Numbered from the stretch's first letter, positions 1 to 9,276 are shown. The stretch: DNA of 64,000 nt from Couchioplanes caeruleus (GCF_023499255.1 NZ_CP092183.1:2301501-2365500), one strand, 5' to 3'. Made by a program: numbers and translations. Notes: generated by a model not told the origin, from the sequence alone.

Positions 1-1
1 G

Positions 2-364
2 GACCTGCTCGACGTCGTCGACGAGCTCGGCGTCAGCGTCGTGCTCTCCTCGCACCTGCTCGGCGACCTGGAGCAGGTGTGCGATCACCTGATCGTCCTG
101 GCCGGCGGACGCGTGCAGATCTCCGGCGACGTCGCCGACCTGCTCGCGGCCCACCACCGGATCGCGGGCGGCCTGGAGGACCGGCCGGCCGGGGCCGAGC
201 TGATCCACGCCGAGCGGACCCCGGGCGCCCTCTCCATGATCGTCCGATCACCCGGGCCGGTCCCCGGCGGCGAGGCGGTCGGCCTCGAGGATCTGACCCT
301 CGCCTACCTGACCCGGGCCACCACCGCCGGCCCAGCCGTACCCGTGACGGGAGCGTTCCGATGA
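2..364 (+). CDS. ABC transporter ATP-binding protein, C-terminal part (truncated by window edge)
   Basis: This is the last ~120 residues of an ABC exporter ATPase; the Walker motifs lie upstream of the window. What remains is the H-loop region (LSSHLLGDLEQV, conserved His) and the usual 'VLAGGRVQISGD' segment after it, followed by a C-terminal extension typical of DrrA/CcmA-like ATPases. The reading frame is open from base 2. Its TGA stop overlaps the ATG of the downstream permease (ATGA at 361-364), so the two genes are translationally coupled and should form one transporter. The exported substrate cannot be told from the sequence. Confidence 0.9.
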   Translation, partial: DLLDVVDELGVSVVLSSHLLGDLEQVCDHLIVLAGGRVQISGDVADLLAAHHRIAGGLEDRPAGAELIHAERTPGALSMIVRSPGPVPGGEAVGLEDLTLAYLTRATTAGPAVPVTGAFR

Positions 365-1356
365 TCTGGCTGACCTGGCGGCAGTTCCGCGTGCAGGCCC
401 TGACGGCGGCCGCCGCGCTGACCCTGCTGGCGCTCTACCTCATCCACCTGGGCGGTGAGATCCGCACCTTCTACGACACGAGAATCGCCGGCTGCGTGGC
501 CGGCTCCTGTCTCACCGCGCGGCGGGACCTCTACGACAGCTACAGCGACACGGTCATCATCGTCGGGGCTCTCCTCGTCGCCGTACCCGCGCTGATCGGC
601 ATCTTCTGGGGCGCGCCGCTGGTGACCCGCGAGCTGGAGGCGCGCACCGACCGGCTGGTCTGGAGCCAGAGCGTCACCCGGACCCGGTGGCTGGCGGTCA
701 AGCTGAGCGTCATCGGTGGATGCAGTGCCCTGGTGACCGGCCTGTCCGCCCTCCTCCTGACGTGGAGCGCCAGCCGGTACGACGAGGTGATCGGCGACCG
801 GTTCGCCGCGCTGAGCTTCGACTCACGGAACGTCGTCCCGATCGGCTACGGACTGTTCGCCTTCGTCCTGGGCGCCGTCGTGGGCGTGCTCGTCCGGCGC
901 ACGCTGCCGGCCATGGCGATCACCCTGGTGGCCTTCACGGCGCTGCAACTGCTTATCCCGACGGTCGTCCGTCAGCACCTCGTCGCCCCGGTCACCGAGA
1001 CCATCACCGCCGACGCCTCGGTGCTGAACGCCGGCGTCGGCCTCAGCCTGGGCGACGACGACACGTTCCGGATCCGGGGCTACACCGTCCCGGGCGGGTG
1101 GGCCCTGGAGGATTCGTCCCCGCTGCTCAACCCGGACGGCTCGGCGTACACCGGCAAGGATGCAAGACCGTGCCTCCAACTCGGCGACCCGGAGGCGAGC
1201 ATGGCCTGCACCGCGGCGCAGAACCTGCGCTTCGAGCACACCTACCAGCCGGCGAGCCGCTACTGGGCCTTCCAGTGGATCGAATTCACGGGGTACGTCG
1301 TGCTGTCCGTCCTTGTGGCCGGCTTCGGCCTCTTCCGGCTCCGCCGCCGCATCTAG
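361..1356 (+). CDS. ABC-2 type transporter permease
   Basis: A 331-residue membrane protein paired with the ATPase before it. It starts at the ATG that overlaps the ATPase stop. A first membrane segment lies near residues 12-30. A loop with two cysteines (GCVAGSC) follows, then several hydrophobic segments (VGALLVAVPALIGIFWG, GLFAFVLGAVVGVLV, and a last one at YVVLSVLVAGFGLF). It ends in a basic RLRRRI tail. The 'WRQFRVQ' amino terminus and this layout are common among actinobacterial ABC-2 permeases next to DrrA-like ATPases. Its stop overlaps by four bases the stop of the convergent LuxR gene. The substrate is unknown. Confidence 0.88.
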   Translation: MIWLTWRQFRVQALTAAAALTLLALYLIHLGGEIRTFYDTRIAGCVAGSCLTARRDLYDSYSDTVIIVGALLVAVPALIGIFWGAPLVTRELEARTDRLVWSQSVTRTRWLAVKLSVIGGCSALVTGLSALLLTWSASRYDEVIGDRFAALSFDSRNVVPIGYGLFAFVLGAVVGVLVRRTLPAMAITLVAFTALQLLIPTVVRQHLVAPVTETITADASVLNAGVGLSLGDDDTFRIRGYTVPGGWALEDSSPLLNPDGSAYTGKDARPCLQLGDPEASMACTAAQNLRFEHTYQPASRYWAFQWIEFTGYVVLSVLVAGFGLFRLRRRI

Positions 1357-3692
1357 CGGCTCTGCGACGCCAGCCAGGCCGCCACCTGGGCGCGGGAGGT
1401 GAAGCCCAGCTTGCTCAGGATGTTCTCGACGTGGCCCTCCGCCGTACGCTGCGCCACCACCAGCCGGGCCGCGATCTCCCGGTTGGTCAGGCCCTCCGCG
1501 ACCAGCGCCGCCACCTCGCGTTCGCGCGGCGTCAGGCCGAGCTCGCCCAGCCGGGCCGGGGCCGCCGGGGGCGGCGCGGGGCGGGGTCCGGGAACCCGTT
1601 CGAGCGCCAGCGCCACGGCCTCGGCCCGGCTCAGCTCGGCGCCGCGGGCGAACGCGGCGTCGAAGGCCCGGTCGCCGAGGCGTTCCCGGAGCTGGGCGAC
1701 GCACTCGTCGTGGAAGTCGTGCAGGGCGTGGAACGACGACAGCGACGCGTGCATCGCCCGCCACATCCGGTCCGAGGCGCCGAGGAGCTGCGCCGCGCGC
1801 TGGTCGCGGTGCTCGGCGGCCGCCACCCAGCCCAGCGACTCCAGCGACAGCCCCACCCCGAACTGCTCGTCCTCGACGATCCTGCCGACCTCGAGGCTCT
1901 CCTTGGCGGCCTGCGCCGCGCCCGTGTTGTCGCCGGCCCGCCAGCGCAGCACGCTCAGCGCCCACATCGCGAACGAGCGCCACCACACCTCACCGGTCGC
2001 CGCTGCCAGGTCGCGGCACGCGATGAGGTCGGCGTACCCGGCGGTGGGCGAGGCCGAGGAGAGGCCGCGGACCAGCCCGAGCACGGCCAGGCACCACATC
2101 TCGCCGCTGCGGACCTCCAGCGACCGGAAGCGGGCGTACGCCTCCTCGAACAGCGGCAGCGCGCCCGCGTGGTCGCCGCCGAACATGGCGATGTTGCCCT
2201 CGACCACCGCCAGGAACGCCAGCTCCACCGACGGCGGCAGTTCGGCGGCGAGCCGCTTGGCGTCATCGAGCAGGGCGGCGGCCCGCGCCCGGTCGCCCTG
2301 CACGCAGGCGATCCACGCGGCGACGCGCAGCGCCCGTACCCGGGTCCAGTGCCGCGGCGGCGGCATCGCCAGCGCCCGATCCAGCCAGTGCCGCCCCTCG
2401 GAGAGGAAACCCCGGACGAACCAGTGGTTCTGCAGGTCCGCGGCGAAGCGCAGGGCCGTCTCGGGCGGCCCGGTGGTCACCGCGTGCTCCAGCGCGACGC
2501 GCAGGTTGGCCTGCTCGTGGCGCAGCCGCATCATCAGCGCCGCCTGCTCCGGGCCGACCCAGTGGCCGTCGCCGTAGCGGGCCAGCTCGGCGAAGAACTC
2601 GCCGTGCCGGCGGGCCACCTCGGCCTGCTCGCCGGCCTCGGCCAGGCGGGCGGCGCCGTACTCGCGGACCACCTCGAGCATCTTGTAGCGCGCCCGGGGA
2701 CCGTCGCCGACCCGGGAGATCACGGACTGGTCGACCAGCGACGCGATCAGGTCGAGAATGGACTCCGGCGCCAGCGGTGCGAACGCGCACACCTGCTCGG
2801 CGGCGTCCAGCTCGAACCCGCCGGAGAAGACCGACAGCCGCGACCACAGCCGGCGCTCCTGATCGCCGCACAGATCCCAGCTCCAGTCGATCAGCGCGCG
2901 CAGGGTCTGCTGCCGGGCCGGGGCGTTGCGCGGCCCGGTGGTCAGCAGCCGGTAGCGGTCCGTCAGCCGCTCCAGGATCTGGTCCAGCGTCAGCACCCGC
3001 AACCGGGCCACCGCGAGCTCGATGGCCAGCGGTACGCCCTCCAGCGCCTGGCACAGCGCGGTGACCGTGGTGCAGTTGGCGTCGGTCACCTCGAAGCCGG
3101 GCAGGACCGCGGTGGCGCGCTCGACCAGCAGGCTCGCCGCCTCGTATCGGGCCAGGTCGCCGGGGGTGCACTCGAGGTCGGCCTCGGGCACCGACAGCGG
3201 CTGCACGGTCAGCGTCGCCTCACCGGCGATCCGCAGTGCCTGCCGGCTCGTCACCAGGATGCGCAGCTCCGGGCAGGTGCGCAGCAGGGTCTCGGCGAGA
3301 TCCGCGCAGGCCGCCACGAGGTGCTCGCAGTTGTCGAGGATCAGCAGCACCTGCCGGTCGGCCAGGAACGTCGCCAGCCCCGGCGCGTCCGGGCTCACCG
3401 CTTCCTCGCGTACGCCCAGAGCCTCGGCGACGGTGACCGCGACCAGGTCCGGGTCCCGCAGCTCGGCCAGCTCGACGAGCCACACACCGTCGGCGAACGC
3501 CCGGCGCATCTCCAGCCCGACCCGCTGGGCGAGGCGGGTCTTGCCCACCCCGCCGGCGCCGGTCAGCGTGACCAGGCGGTTGGTGGAGAGCATCCGCCGT
3601 ACGCCGGTCATCTCGTGGCGCCTGCCCACGAAGCTGGTGACCTCGGCGGGCAGGTTCCCGACGGAACCGCGCGCGCCTGTGGCGGTGCTCAT
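1353..3692 (-). CDS. Large ATPase-type LuxR family transcriptional regulator
   Basis: A 779-residue regulator. It has an N-terminal NB-ARC/AAA-type ATPase with Walker A GAGGVGKT (45-52) and Walker B LLILD (116-120) followed by NCEHL. A middle region of alpha-helical repeats (TPR-like) comes next, then a C-terminal LuxR helix-turn-helix (LTPREREVAALVAEGLTNRE, about 715-770). The architecture matches the SARP/AfsR-like ATPase-LuxR regulators of actinomycetes, which act as signal- or nucleotide-gated activators. The start is an ATG six bases downstream of a TAACGT -10 box, so the mRNA looks leaderless. It is convergent with the ABC exporter, and nothing in the sequence shows whether it controls that gene pair. 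Family assignment is secure, target unknown. Confidence 0.92.
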   Translation of the reverse strand: MSTATGARGSVGNLPAEVTSFVGRRHEMTGVRRMLSTNRLVTLTGAGGVGKTRLAQRVGLEMRRAFADGVWLVELAELRDPDLVAVTVAEALGVREEAVSPDAPGLATFLADRQVLLILDNCEHLVAACADLAETLLRTCPELRILVTSRQALRIAGEATLTVQPLSVPEADLECTPGDLARYEAASLLVERATAVLPGFEVTDANCTTVTALCQALEGVPLAIELAVARLRVLTLDQILERLTDRYRLLTTGPRNAPARQQTLRALIDWSWDLCGDQERRLWSRLSVFSGGFELDAAEQVCAFAPLAPESILDLIASLVDQSVISRVGDGPRARYKMLEVVREYGAARLAEAGEQAEVARRHGEFFAELARYGDGHWVGPEQAALMMRLRHEQANLRVALEHAVTTGPPETALRFAADLQNHWFVRGFLSEGRHWLDRALAMPPPRHWTRVRALRVAAWIACVQGDRARAAALLDDAKRLAAELPPSVELAFLAVVEGNIAMFGGDHAGALPLFEEAYARFRSLEVRSGEMWCLAVLGLVRGLSSASPTAGYADLIACRDLAAATGEVWWRSFAMWALSVLRWRAGDNTGAAQAAKESLEVGRIVEDEQFGVGLSLESLGWVAAAEHRDQRAAQLLGASDRMWRAMHASLSSFHALHDFHDECVAQLRERLGDRAFDAAFARGAELSRAEAVALALERVPGPRPAPPPAAPARLGELGLTPREREVAALVAEGLTNREIAARLVVAQRTAEGHVENILSKLGFTSRAQVAAWLASQSR

Positions 3693-3698
3693 ACGAGC

Positions 3699-3704
3699 AC
3701 GTTA
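3699..3704 (-). promoter_or_regulatory. -10 box of leaderless LuxR gene
   Basis: On the minus strand TAACGT is followed by six bases and then the ATG of the LuxR regulator. No Shine-Dalgarno sequence is present, so transcription probably begins at or beside the start codon. Confidence 0.5.
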
Positions 3705-3956
3705 GTGCGTGCGTCCCCCGATCGCGGCGTGCCGGATGCCCGGGGACGCCCCCGCGCGGCCCGCGAGGGCAAGCCCCGCGTCCACCCGGGCCGGTACGGC
3801 GCGGCCGTCGGGCAGCAGCCCGCCGCTGTCGTCGAAGCTCACCACACCGTTGCAGAGCAGGCTCCAGCCCTGCTCAGGGTGGGTGGCCACCACGCGGGCG
3901 GCCTCCCGGTCGGTGTCGGCCGCACCCGGACAGGGCGGCACGTGTCTGCACTGCAT
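3702..3956 (-). CDS. DUF5999 family protein
   Basis: An 84-residue conserved actinobacterial protein of unknown function. It is recognised by its start MQCRHVPPCP, the block DREAARVVATHPEQGWSLLC, and the following NGVVSFDDSGGLLPDGR; this is the DUF5999 pattern. I chose the ATG at 3954-3956 because GGAGGAAG ends four bases before it and homologues begin with a Cys-rich 'C-H-PPCP' segment. A longer reading from 3977 would add seven residues without a ribosome site. The three cysteines and the His near the N-terminus could bind a metal, but that is a guess. It runs with the LuxR gene, and its end overlaps that gene's -10 box. Confidence 0.85.
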   Translation of the reverse strand: MQCRHVPPCPGAADTDREAARVVATHPEQGWSLLCNGVVSFDDSGGLLPDGRAVPARVDAGLALAGRAGASPGIRHAAIGGRTH

Positions 3957-4023
3957 CTGACTTCCTCCCGGCGCCAAGAGTTCGTCGCGACACGCCGGAC
4001 GGACACGGGAGAACTACCCGGGT

Positions 4024-4035
4024 GATACCCGTATC
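4024..4035. promoter_or_regulatory. Small dyad between DUF5999 gene and ECF sigma gene
   Basis: GATAC-CC-GTATC is a perfect 5-bp dyad with a two-base centre in the 166-bp divergent region between the DUF5999 start and the sigma factor start. It could be an operator for either gene. No regulator can be named. Confidence 0.3.
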
Positions 4036-4122
4036 CCGGATCGTGGGTACTTTCCCCGGTGCCGCGGCCGGGCCGGTGGATCACGATGGGACACCTCGAT
4101 CACCGACCAGGAAGGGGCACCC

Positions 4123-4731
4123 ATGGGCCGCCACGCGGCCGACCGGCCGGGCAGGCCGCCACTGCACGCCGACCTCTTCGCGCCCGCGCCGGGCACCGCC
4201 GCGGCGTACGCGGCGCGGGAGCGGGCCGCGGAGGCGTTCGACCGGCTCGTCGAGCCGCACCGCGACGCGCTGGAGGCGTACGTGCTGCGCCTGACCGACG
4301 GCGACCGGGCGGCGGCCGACAGCGTGCTCAAGGAGACCTTCTACCGCGCAGCACAGGATCCTGCCCGCTACCCCCCGCGGGCTTCCGCCGTCCGGCCGTG
4401 GCTCGTCCTCACGGCCCGTACGGTGCTGCGCGACGGCGAGCGCTCCGCTCCTGCAGGGCACGACGACCGCCCCGTCGCCGTGCCGGCGGAGCGCTCGCCG
4501 TCCCCCCTCGGCGAGACCACGGTCGTCGGGGCGATGAACGACCTCGCGGACGCGCATCGCGAGATCCTCGTGGAGCTGTTCTACCGGGGCGTCTCGCTGG
4601 AGGCGGCGGCCGCCGCCCGCGGGGTCCCGGTCGCGACGCTCAAGTCCCGCCTGTACTTCGCCATGCGGGCCCTGCGGGCCGTGCTCGATCAGCGGATCGA
4701 GCCCGGCCCGGACCCCCGTCACCGCAGGTAG
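4123..4731 (+). CDS. ECF-type sigma-70 family RNA polymerase sigma factor
   Basis: A 202-residue extracytoplasmic-function sigma factor. Region 2 is around residues 38-100 (FDRLVEPHRDALEAYVLRLT, then FYRAAQDPARYPP and RPWLVLTARTVLRD). Region 4 is around 138-192 (LADAHREILVELFYRGVSLE, and VPVATLKSRLYFAMRALR for -35 recognition). The ATG is preceded by AGGAAGGGG at a good distance. No anti-sigma factor gene with a zinc-finger or membrane segment follows: the next gene is on the opposite strand and overlaps the sigma gene by 13 bases at the 3' ends. How it is held inactive is therefore not visible here. The regulon is unknown. Confidence 0.9.
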   Translation: MGRHAADRPGRPPLHADLFAPAPGTAAAYAARERAAEAFDRLVEPHRDALEAYVLRLTDGDRAAADSVLKETFYRAAQDPARYPPRASAVRPWLVLTARTVLRDGERSAPAGHDDRPVAVPAERSPSPLGETTVVGAMNDLADAHREILVELFYRGVSLEAAAAARGVPVATLKSRLYFAMRALRAVLDQRIEPGPDPRHRR

Positions 4732-6812
4732 ACGAGCCCGTCCGAGATCACCCCGGGGCGGCCGGCGGTGCCCTCGACCTCGATCGTCACGGTGTGCTCG
4801 GCGCTGGCGCCCCACGAGCGGGTCCACACGGCGCGACGGTGGAGCGCGTCGGGCGAGCGCAGATCCACGATGCCGGCGGGCTCGCCGTCCACGGACACCC
4901 GTACCCGCCCGGAGACCGAGGTTCGGCTGACCGCCAGCGCCGCGGACCGGCCGGTGAACGTCCAGCTGAGCGCGGCGCCCGCCGAGGTGGCCCGGAGCGC
5001 CGAACCGCCCAGGTACGCCGGGCTGCCGACCGAGCGCCAGGTGCCCGTACGGTCCGCGGACGTCTCCGGCACCACGACCGCGGTGCGCGTGGCCGCCACC
5101 GAACGCGCGTTGCCCGCCCGGTCCGTGGCGCGCAGGCCGTACGTGGTCGCGACGCCGGGTTTCACCGAGCCGGCCCAGGTGGTGGCGGTGGTACCCACGT
5201 TCACGCTCGCCGGCCTGGTCAGCGTCACCGTCCGCAGGCCACCGGCGTCGCTCGCCGCCCAGCGCAGCCGTACGGGCACGATGCCGTTGAGCGAGCCCGG
5301 GCGCAACGAGACGCTGGGCCCGGCGGTGAACTCGGGCAGCGTCCGGTCGGCGTACACGGCGGTGTCGGTGACGGCGATGCGCCCGTTGAGCGCGACCGCG
5401 CGGACCCGGACGGTGTGCCGCCCGGGGCTGAGCTCCAGCAACTGCTGGCGTTGCCCGGCCGGCACGGACGCGGCGAGCTCGCCGTCGGCGTACACGTCGT
5501 AGCGGTTCATCAGCGCGCTCGCCGTGCCCACCTGCCAGAACGGCCGGATCGTGCCCCGGGTGAAGAAGGTGCGCCCCACCCGCGTGGCCCCGTTGATCTT
5601 CGTCACCGTGAGGCCGGCGGGGCCGGCGGCGGCCAGGCTGCGGATCGACCCGAGCTGCGCGTACAGCGTGTTGCCGGGGCACTCGGTCCGGCCGGTGTCG
5701 CGGTGCCCGGAGATGCGGTTGAGCATCGCCGTGCTGCCGCGGGCGTACCGGTCGCTGCCGCTGGAGGTCATCGCCACGCGGCCGGCGGGCGGGTTGCCGT
5801 ACCCCCCGATCTTGTACGCCGCCACCTGCGCGATGACCGTGCGGACCCGGGCGGACACGCCGCGCGAGCCGTACGACCCCAGCACCGCGATCGCGGAGCT
5901 GTGCGAGTTGAAGCCGAGCGTGTGCGCGCCGAGCACGGGCCGGGTGATGCCACCCCGGCGCCCCTCGAACAGGGTGCCGCACTTGTCGACGAGGAAGTTG
6001 TAGCCGATGTCGTTCCAGTGCTTGCTCTTGACGTGGTACGCCTGGATGCTCCGCAGGATCGCCGGCGACTGCGAGCAGCTGTAGCTGTTCGTGCCGGCCG
6101 TGTGGTGCACGAACAGCACCTGCACGTCGCTGGTGTATTCCGGCGCGTTCTCCACCAGCTTCTCGTCGGCGCCCCACTGCGCGCGCGTCACCACGTCCGG
6201 AACCGGCCGCGGCGGCACGGTGACCTCCAGCGCGCGAGGGGCCGGGGCGGGCGCGGGCGTGCCGGGATCGATCAGGTCCACCCGCAGCCCGGCCGGCAGC
6301 GGCGTGGCGCGGCCCGGGCCGGCGGCGACCCGCGCCTCGACGGCGTCGGAGGGACCCACCCACAGCGGATCGGTGCTGCCGCGGACGCCGTGCCGGTCCA
6401 CCGATCCCGGTTCGGCGGGATCGGCCCCGTCGGCCTCGAGGGTCTGCCACGGCGTCCAGGTGCCGTCGGCGCTCGAGCGGGTGCGTACCTGCACCGCGCC
6501 GGTCAGCGTCGCCGCCGGGTCGGTCCAGGTGACGCCGACCAGGCTGAACGGGGCGGTGGGGCGGGGCGCGACCGTACGGGCCGCCGCGGACCCGGCCCGC
6601 AGCGTGCCCGGCGCCGCGAAGCCCCGGCCGGTGGGTGACGAACCGGTGGCCGGCCCGAGGTCGATGGTCTGGAGGCTGGGCTCGGTGCCGGTGCGCGCGG
6701 CTTCGAGCAGGGAGGGCCGGTGCTGTCCGCTCCCCAGGATCACCGTCGCGCCACTCAGGGCGACTGCCGTGGTCATCGCCGTACTGATGACTCGCCTGTG
6801 CACGTGCTTCAC
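4719..6812 (-). CDS. Secreted N-acetylmuramoyl-L-alanine amidase (PGRP-like) with C-terminal beta domains
   Basis: A 697-residue exported cell-wall hydrolase that should cut the amide bond between muramic acid and L-alanine in peptidoglycan. A signal peptide with a basic start (MKHVHRR) and a hydrophobic core lies at residues 1-28. A beta-rich region precedes the catalytic domain at about 205-385. That domain shows the zinc-amidase/PGRP signature: RAQWGADE, FVHHTAGTN (zinc His, about 234), GYNFLVDKCGTLFEGRRGG, ISGHRDTGRTECPGN (zinc His about 370 and Cys about 377). The rest looks like Ig-like or beta-sandwich wall-binding repeats. It starts at GTG after a GGGGGGAAA site. The stop overlaps the sigma factor gene. 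Confidence 0.92.
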   Translation of the reverse strand: MKHVHRRVISTAMTTAVALSGATVILGSGQHRPSLLEAARTGTEPSLQTIDLGPATGSSPTGRGFAAPGTLRAGSAAARTVAPRPTAPFSLVGVTWTDPAATLTGAVQVRTRSSADGTWTPWQTLEADGADPAEPGSVDRHGVRGSTDPLWVGPSDAVEARVAAGPGRATPLPAGLRVDLIDPGTPAPAPAPRALEVTVPPRPVPDVVTRAQWGADEKLVENAPEYTSDVQVLFVHHTAGTNSYSCSQSPAILRSIQAYHVKSKHWNDIGYNFLVDKCGTLFEGRRGGITRPVLGAHTLGFNSHSSAIAVLGSYGSRGVSARVRTVIAQVAAYKIGGYGNPPAGRVAMTSSGSDRYARGSTAMLNRISGHRDTGRTECPGNTLYAQLGSIRSLAAAGPAGLTVTKINGATRVGRTFFTRGTIRPFWQVGTASALMNRYDVYADGELAASVPAGQRQQLLELSPGRHTVRVRAVALNGRIAVTDTAVYADRTLPEFTAGPSVSLRPGSLNGIVPVRLRWAASDAGGLRTVTLTRPASVNVGTTATTWAGSVKPGVATTYGLRATDRAGNARSVAATRTAVVVPETSADRTGTWRSVGSPAYLGGSALRATSAGAALSWTFTGRSAALAVSRTSVSGRVRVSVDGEPAGIVDLRSPDALHRRAVWTRSWGASAEHTVTIEVEGTAGRPGVISDGLVYLR

Positions 6813-6951
6813 GCGTTTCCCCCCGCGAAAGACTTGGAGCGGCGCAGATCAGGATGAAACGTACGCGTCCGGCGAGGGTCCCGTAGCCGTTTTGCACAGA
6901 CACCGGACCGCATCACAGGGGATCGTTAATGCCCCCGGGCGCGGTGCCGAT

Positions 6952-6971
6952 GGGAGGATGTGACCTCCGTG
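6952..6971 (+). promoter_or_regulatory. Ribosome binding site deciding the GGDEF-EAL start
   Basis: GGGAGG at 6952-6957 lies only two bases before the GTG at 6960 but eleven before a second in-frame GTG at 6969. Spacing is poor for the first and long for the second, so the true start may be either. The difference is three residues. Confidence 0.4.
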
Positions 6972-9272
6972 CTCGCCCCCCAGCGCGCGGAGGCCGTGCC
7001 CACCCCGCCGGCCTCCGTACGGCCCGCGCCGCCGCCCCGCAGCAAGGCCGTGGCCTGGTCGTACATCGGCGCCGCGGCGGTCGTGCTGGCCTGGCTCGCG
7101 GCCGGCCCGGAGTGGCTGCGGCTGCCGCTGATGGCCCTCGCCGTCGCGGGCGGGCTCGCCGCCATGGCGTACGGGGCCCACCGCGTCGCGCTTCCCGCCG
7201 AGCGGGCTCCCTGGCAGGCCCTGCACCTGAGCGCCTGGATGTTCTTCATCGCCATCGTGATCCGCGCGGTGGTCCCCGGCGCGGGTGCTGCCCCGCCCAC
7301 CGCCATGGCGCTGTTCCCGGACACCTTCGTGCTGCTCGGCTACCTGATCATGGCGTACGCCTTCGGCAGCATGCTGCGCCGCCGGCGGGCCGCCGAGGAC
7401 GACCCCGCGCGGGTCGACGCCGTGCTGGTCGGGCTCGCGGCGGCGTTCATGTGCTGGACGTACCTGACGGTGCCGTCGCTGGCGCACCCGGAGCTCACCG
7501 TCACCCGGGTGTCGAACTCCGTCTTCCCGGTGATCGACGTGGTCATCCTGGTGCTGGTCGCCCAGCTCGCGCTCTCCGGCGGCGTGCGCCAGCCCTCGCT
7601 GTGGCTCCTGATCGGCGCCGCCACGGTGATGTTCACCGGGGACTTCCTGTTCATCCTCCGCGACGGCGCGCTCGGCGACGTGTCGCAGCACACCCTCGAC
7701 GTCCTGTTCACCGCGACGTTTCTGCTGGTCGGCGCGGCCGCGCTGCATCCGTCGATGCGGACGCTGACCGAGCCGCAGCGGATCGTGGTCAAGGAGGTCA
7801 GCAAGGTCCGGACCGCCCTCATCGGGGTGGCCGTGACCGGGCCCGTCGTCATCACGACCGTCGAGCCGCCCGGCGGGCTGCTGCACGGCACGGTCCGCGC
7901 GGTCCTGTGCGTGCTGCTGGTCCTCACGGTGCTGTACCGGGTGGTGCGCTCCAACAACTCCCGGGCGCGGGCGGAGCGGGTCACCCGGCGGCGCGCCACC
8001 CACGATCCGCTCACCGACCTGCCCAACCGCGAGCTGCTCGCGGAGACCGTGGAGAGCTGGGGCGACCAGGCGGCCGCCGAGCAGCTCGAGATCAGCCTGC
8101 TCTTCATCGACCTCGACCGGTTCAAGATGGTCAACGACCACTGGGGCCACCAGGTCGGCGACGAGCTGCTCTGCGCGGTCGCCGGCCGGCTCGGCGCGCA
8201 GGTGCGCTCGCAGGACCTGGTCTGCCGCATCGGCGGCGACGAGTTCGTCATCGCGCTGGCCAGCCCGTCGCACTCCGCGCTGGCCGAGTCGCTGGCCGGG
8301 CGGGTGCTCGAGGAGTTCGCCCGCCCGTTCGAGCTGTCCGTCGGCAACGTGGTGATCTCCGCGTCGATCGGCGTCGCCAAGTCTTACGGCGGGGCGCACG
8401 CGCTCGAGCTGATCCGCGACGCCGACACCGCGATGTACAAGGCGAAGGGTTCCGGGCGCAACGCGTACGCGCTGTTCGACACCTCCCTGCGCGAGCAGGT
8501 CCGCGACCGGATGAACCTCGAGCAGGCGCTGCGCAGCGCCCTGCCGCGCGGCGAGCTGGCGGTGCACTACCAGCCCATCATCGACCTGGCGACCGGCGAG
8601 CTGGACGGCTTCGAGGCGCTCATGCGCTGGCAGCACCCGGAGCTCGGCGCCGTGTCGCCGCTGGACTTCATCCCCGTCGCGGAGGAGACCGGGCTGATCG
8701 TCGAGAGCGGCGCGTGGCTGCTGCGCGAGGCGGCCGCCCAGCTGGCGGCCTGGCGGGCCGAACGCGGCCCGCACGCCCGGCCGCTGCACGTGTCGGTCAA
8801 CGTGTCCGTCCGGCAGCTGCGCGACGGCGCGCTGGTCGAGATCGTCCGCGACGTGCTCGCCAGCACCGGCCTGCCGCCCGAGGCGCTGTGGCTGGAGATC
8901 ACCGAGTCGGGCGTCATGGAGGACCTGGAGACGGCGCTGGCCACTCTGCAGGCGCTGCGCGGGCTGGGCGTCACCCTCTGCATCGACGACTTCGGTACGG
9001 GCTACTCGTCGCTGAGCTACCTCAACCGGCTGCCCGTGGGGATCGTGAAGCTCGACCGCTCGTTCGTCTCCGAGGTGGGCCGGCACGGCGCGAACGAGTC
9101 CATCGTGCGCGCGGTCCTGGCCATGACCGGGGCGATGAACCTGCGGGTCGTCGCCGAGGGCGTCGAGACCGAGGGACAGCGGGACTGGCTCCGCGAGCAG
9201 GGCTGCGACCTCGCCCAGGGCTGGCTGTACGGCAGACCCGTCCCGCCCGCCGCGCACGCGGGCCGGGTCTGA
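6960..9272 (+). CDS. Membrane-bound GGDEF-EAL protein (cyclic di-GMP synthesis/hydrolysis)
   Basis: A 770-residue protein. The N-terminal half (about 30-345) has roughly eight to ten hydrophobic segments and probably senses a membrane or small-molecule signal. The GGDEF domain (about 360-515) keeps an intact GGDEF at 425-429 and an RxxD inhibitory site (RSQD, 416-419), so cyclase activity with product inhibition is expected. The EAL domain (about 520-765) keeps EAL at 552-554 (FEALMRW), ITESGVMED, DDFGTGYSSL, VKLDRSFV and AEGVETEGQ, so phosphodiesterase residues are also present. Either activity could dominate. In actinomycetes c-di-GMP controls development through BldD. It is divergent from the amidase and convergent with the next gene, four bases apart. 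Confidence 0.93.
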   Translation: MTSVLAPQRAEAVPTPPASVRPAPPPRSKAVAWSYIGAAAVVLAWLAAGPEWLRLPLMALAVAGGLAAMAYGAHRVALPAERAPWQALHLSAWMFFIAIVIRAVVPGAGAAPPTAMALFPDTFVLLGYLIMAYAFGSMLRRRRAAEDDPARVDAVLVGLAAAFMCWTYLTVPSLAHPELTVTRVSNSVFPVIDVVILVLVAQLALSGGVRQPSLWLLIGAATVMFTGDFLFILRDGALGDVSQHTLDVLFTATFLLVGAAALHPSMRTLTEPQRIVVKEVSKVRTALIGVAVTGPVVITTVEPPGGLLHGTVRAVLCVLLVLTVLYRVVRSNNSRARAERVTRRRATHDPLTDLPNRELLAETVESWGDQAAAEQLEISLLFIDLDRFKMVNDHWGHQVGDELLCAVAGRLGAQVRSQDLVCRIGGDEFVIALASPSHSALAESLAGRVLEEFARPFELSVGNVVISASIGVAKSYGGAHALELIRDADTAMYKAKGSGRNAYALFDTSLREQVRDRMNLEQALRSALPRGELAVHYQPIIDLATGELDGFEALMRWQHPELGAVSPLDFIPVAEETGLIVESGAWLLREAAAQLAAWRAERGPHARPLHVSVNVSVRQLRDGALVEIVRDVLASTGLPPEALWLEITESGVMEDLETALATLQALRGLGVTLCIDDFGTGYSSLSYLNRLPVGIVKLDRSFVSEVGRHGANESIVRAVLAMTGAMNLRVVAEGVETEGQRDWLREQGCDLAQGWLYGRPVPPAAHAGRV

Positions 9273-9276
9273 CCGC

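Noticed and set aside
687..4025. 1112-residue open frame on the plus strand opposite the LuxR regulator
   Set aside because: It is the antisense shadow of the regulator, with Arg/Pro/Gln-rich low-complexity text and no start signal.
4059..6638. 859-residue open frame on the plus strand over the amidase
   Set aside because: Shadow frame. The minus strand encodes a signal peptide and a complete zinc-amidase domain.
6960..6971. Definite choice between the two GTG starts of the GGDEF-EAL gene
   Set aside because: Spacing evidence is contradictory, so the difference is left open.
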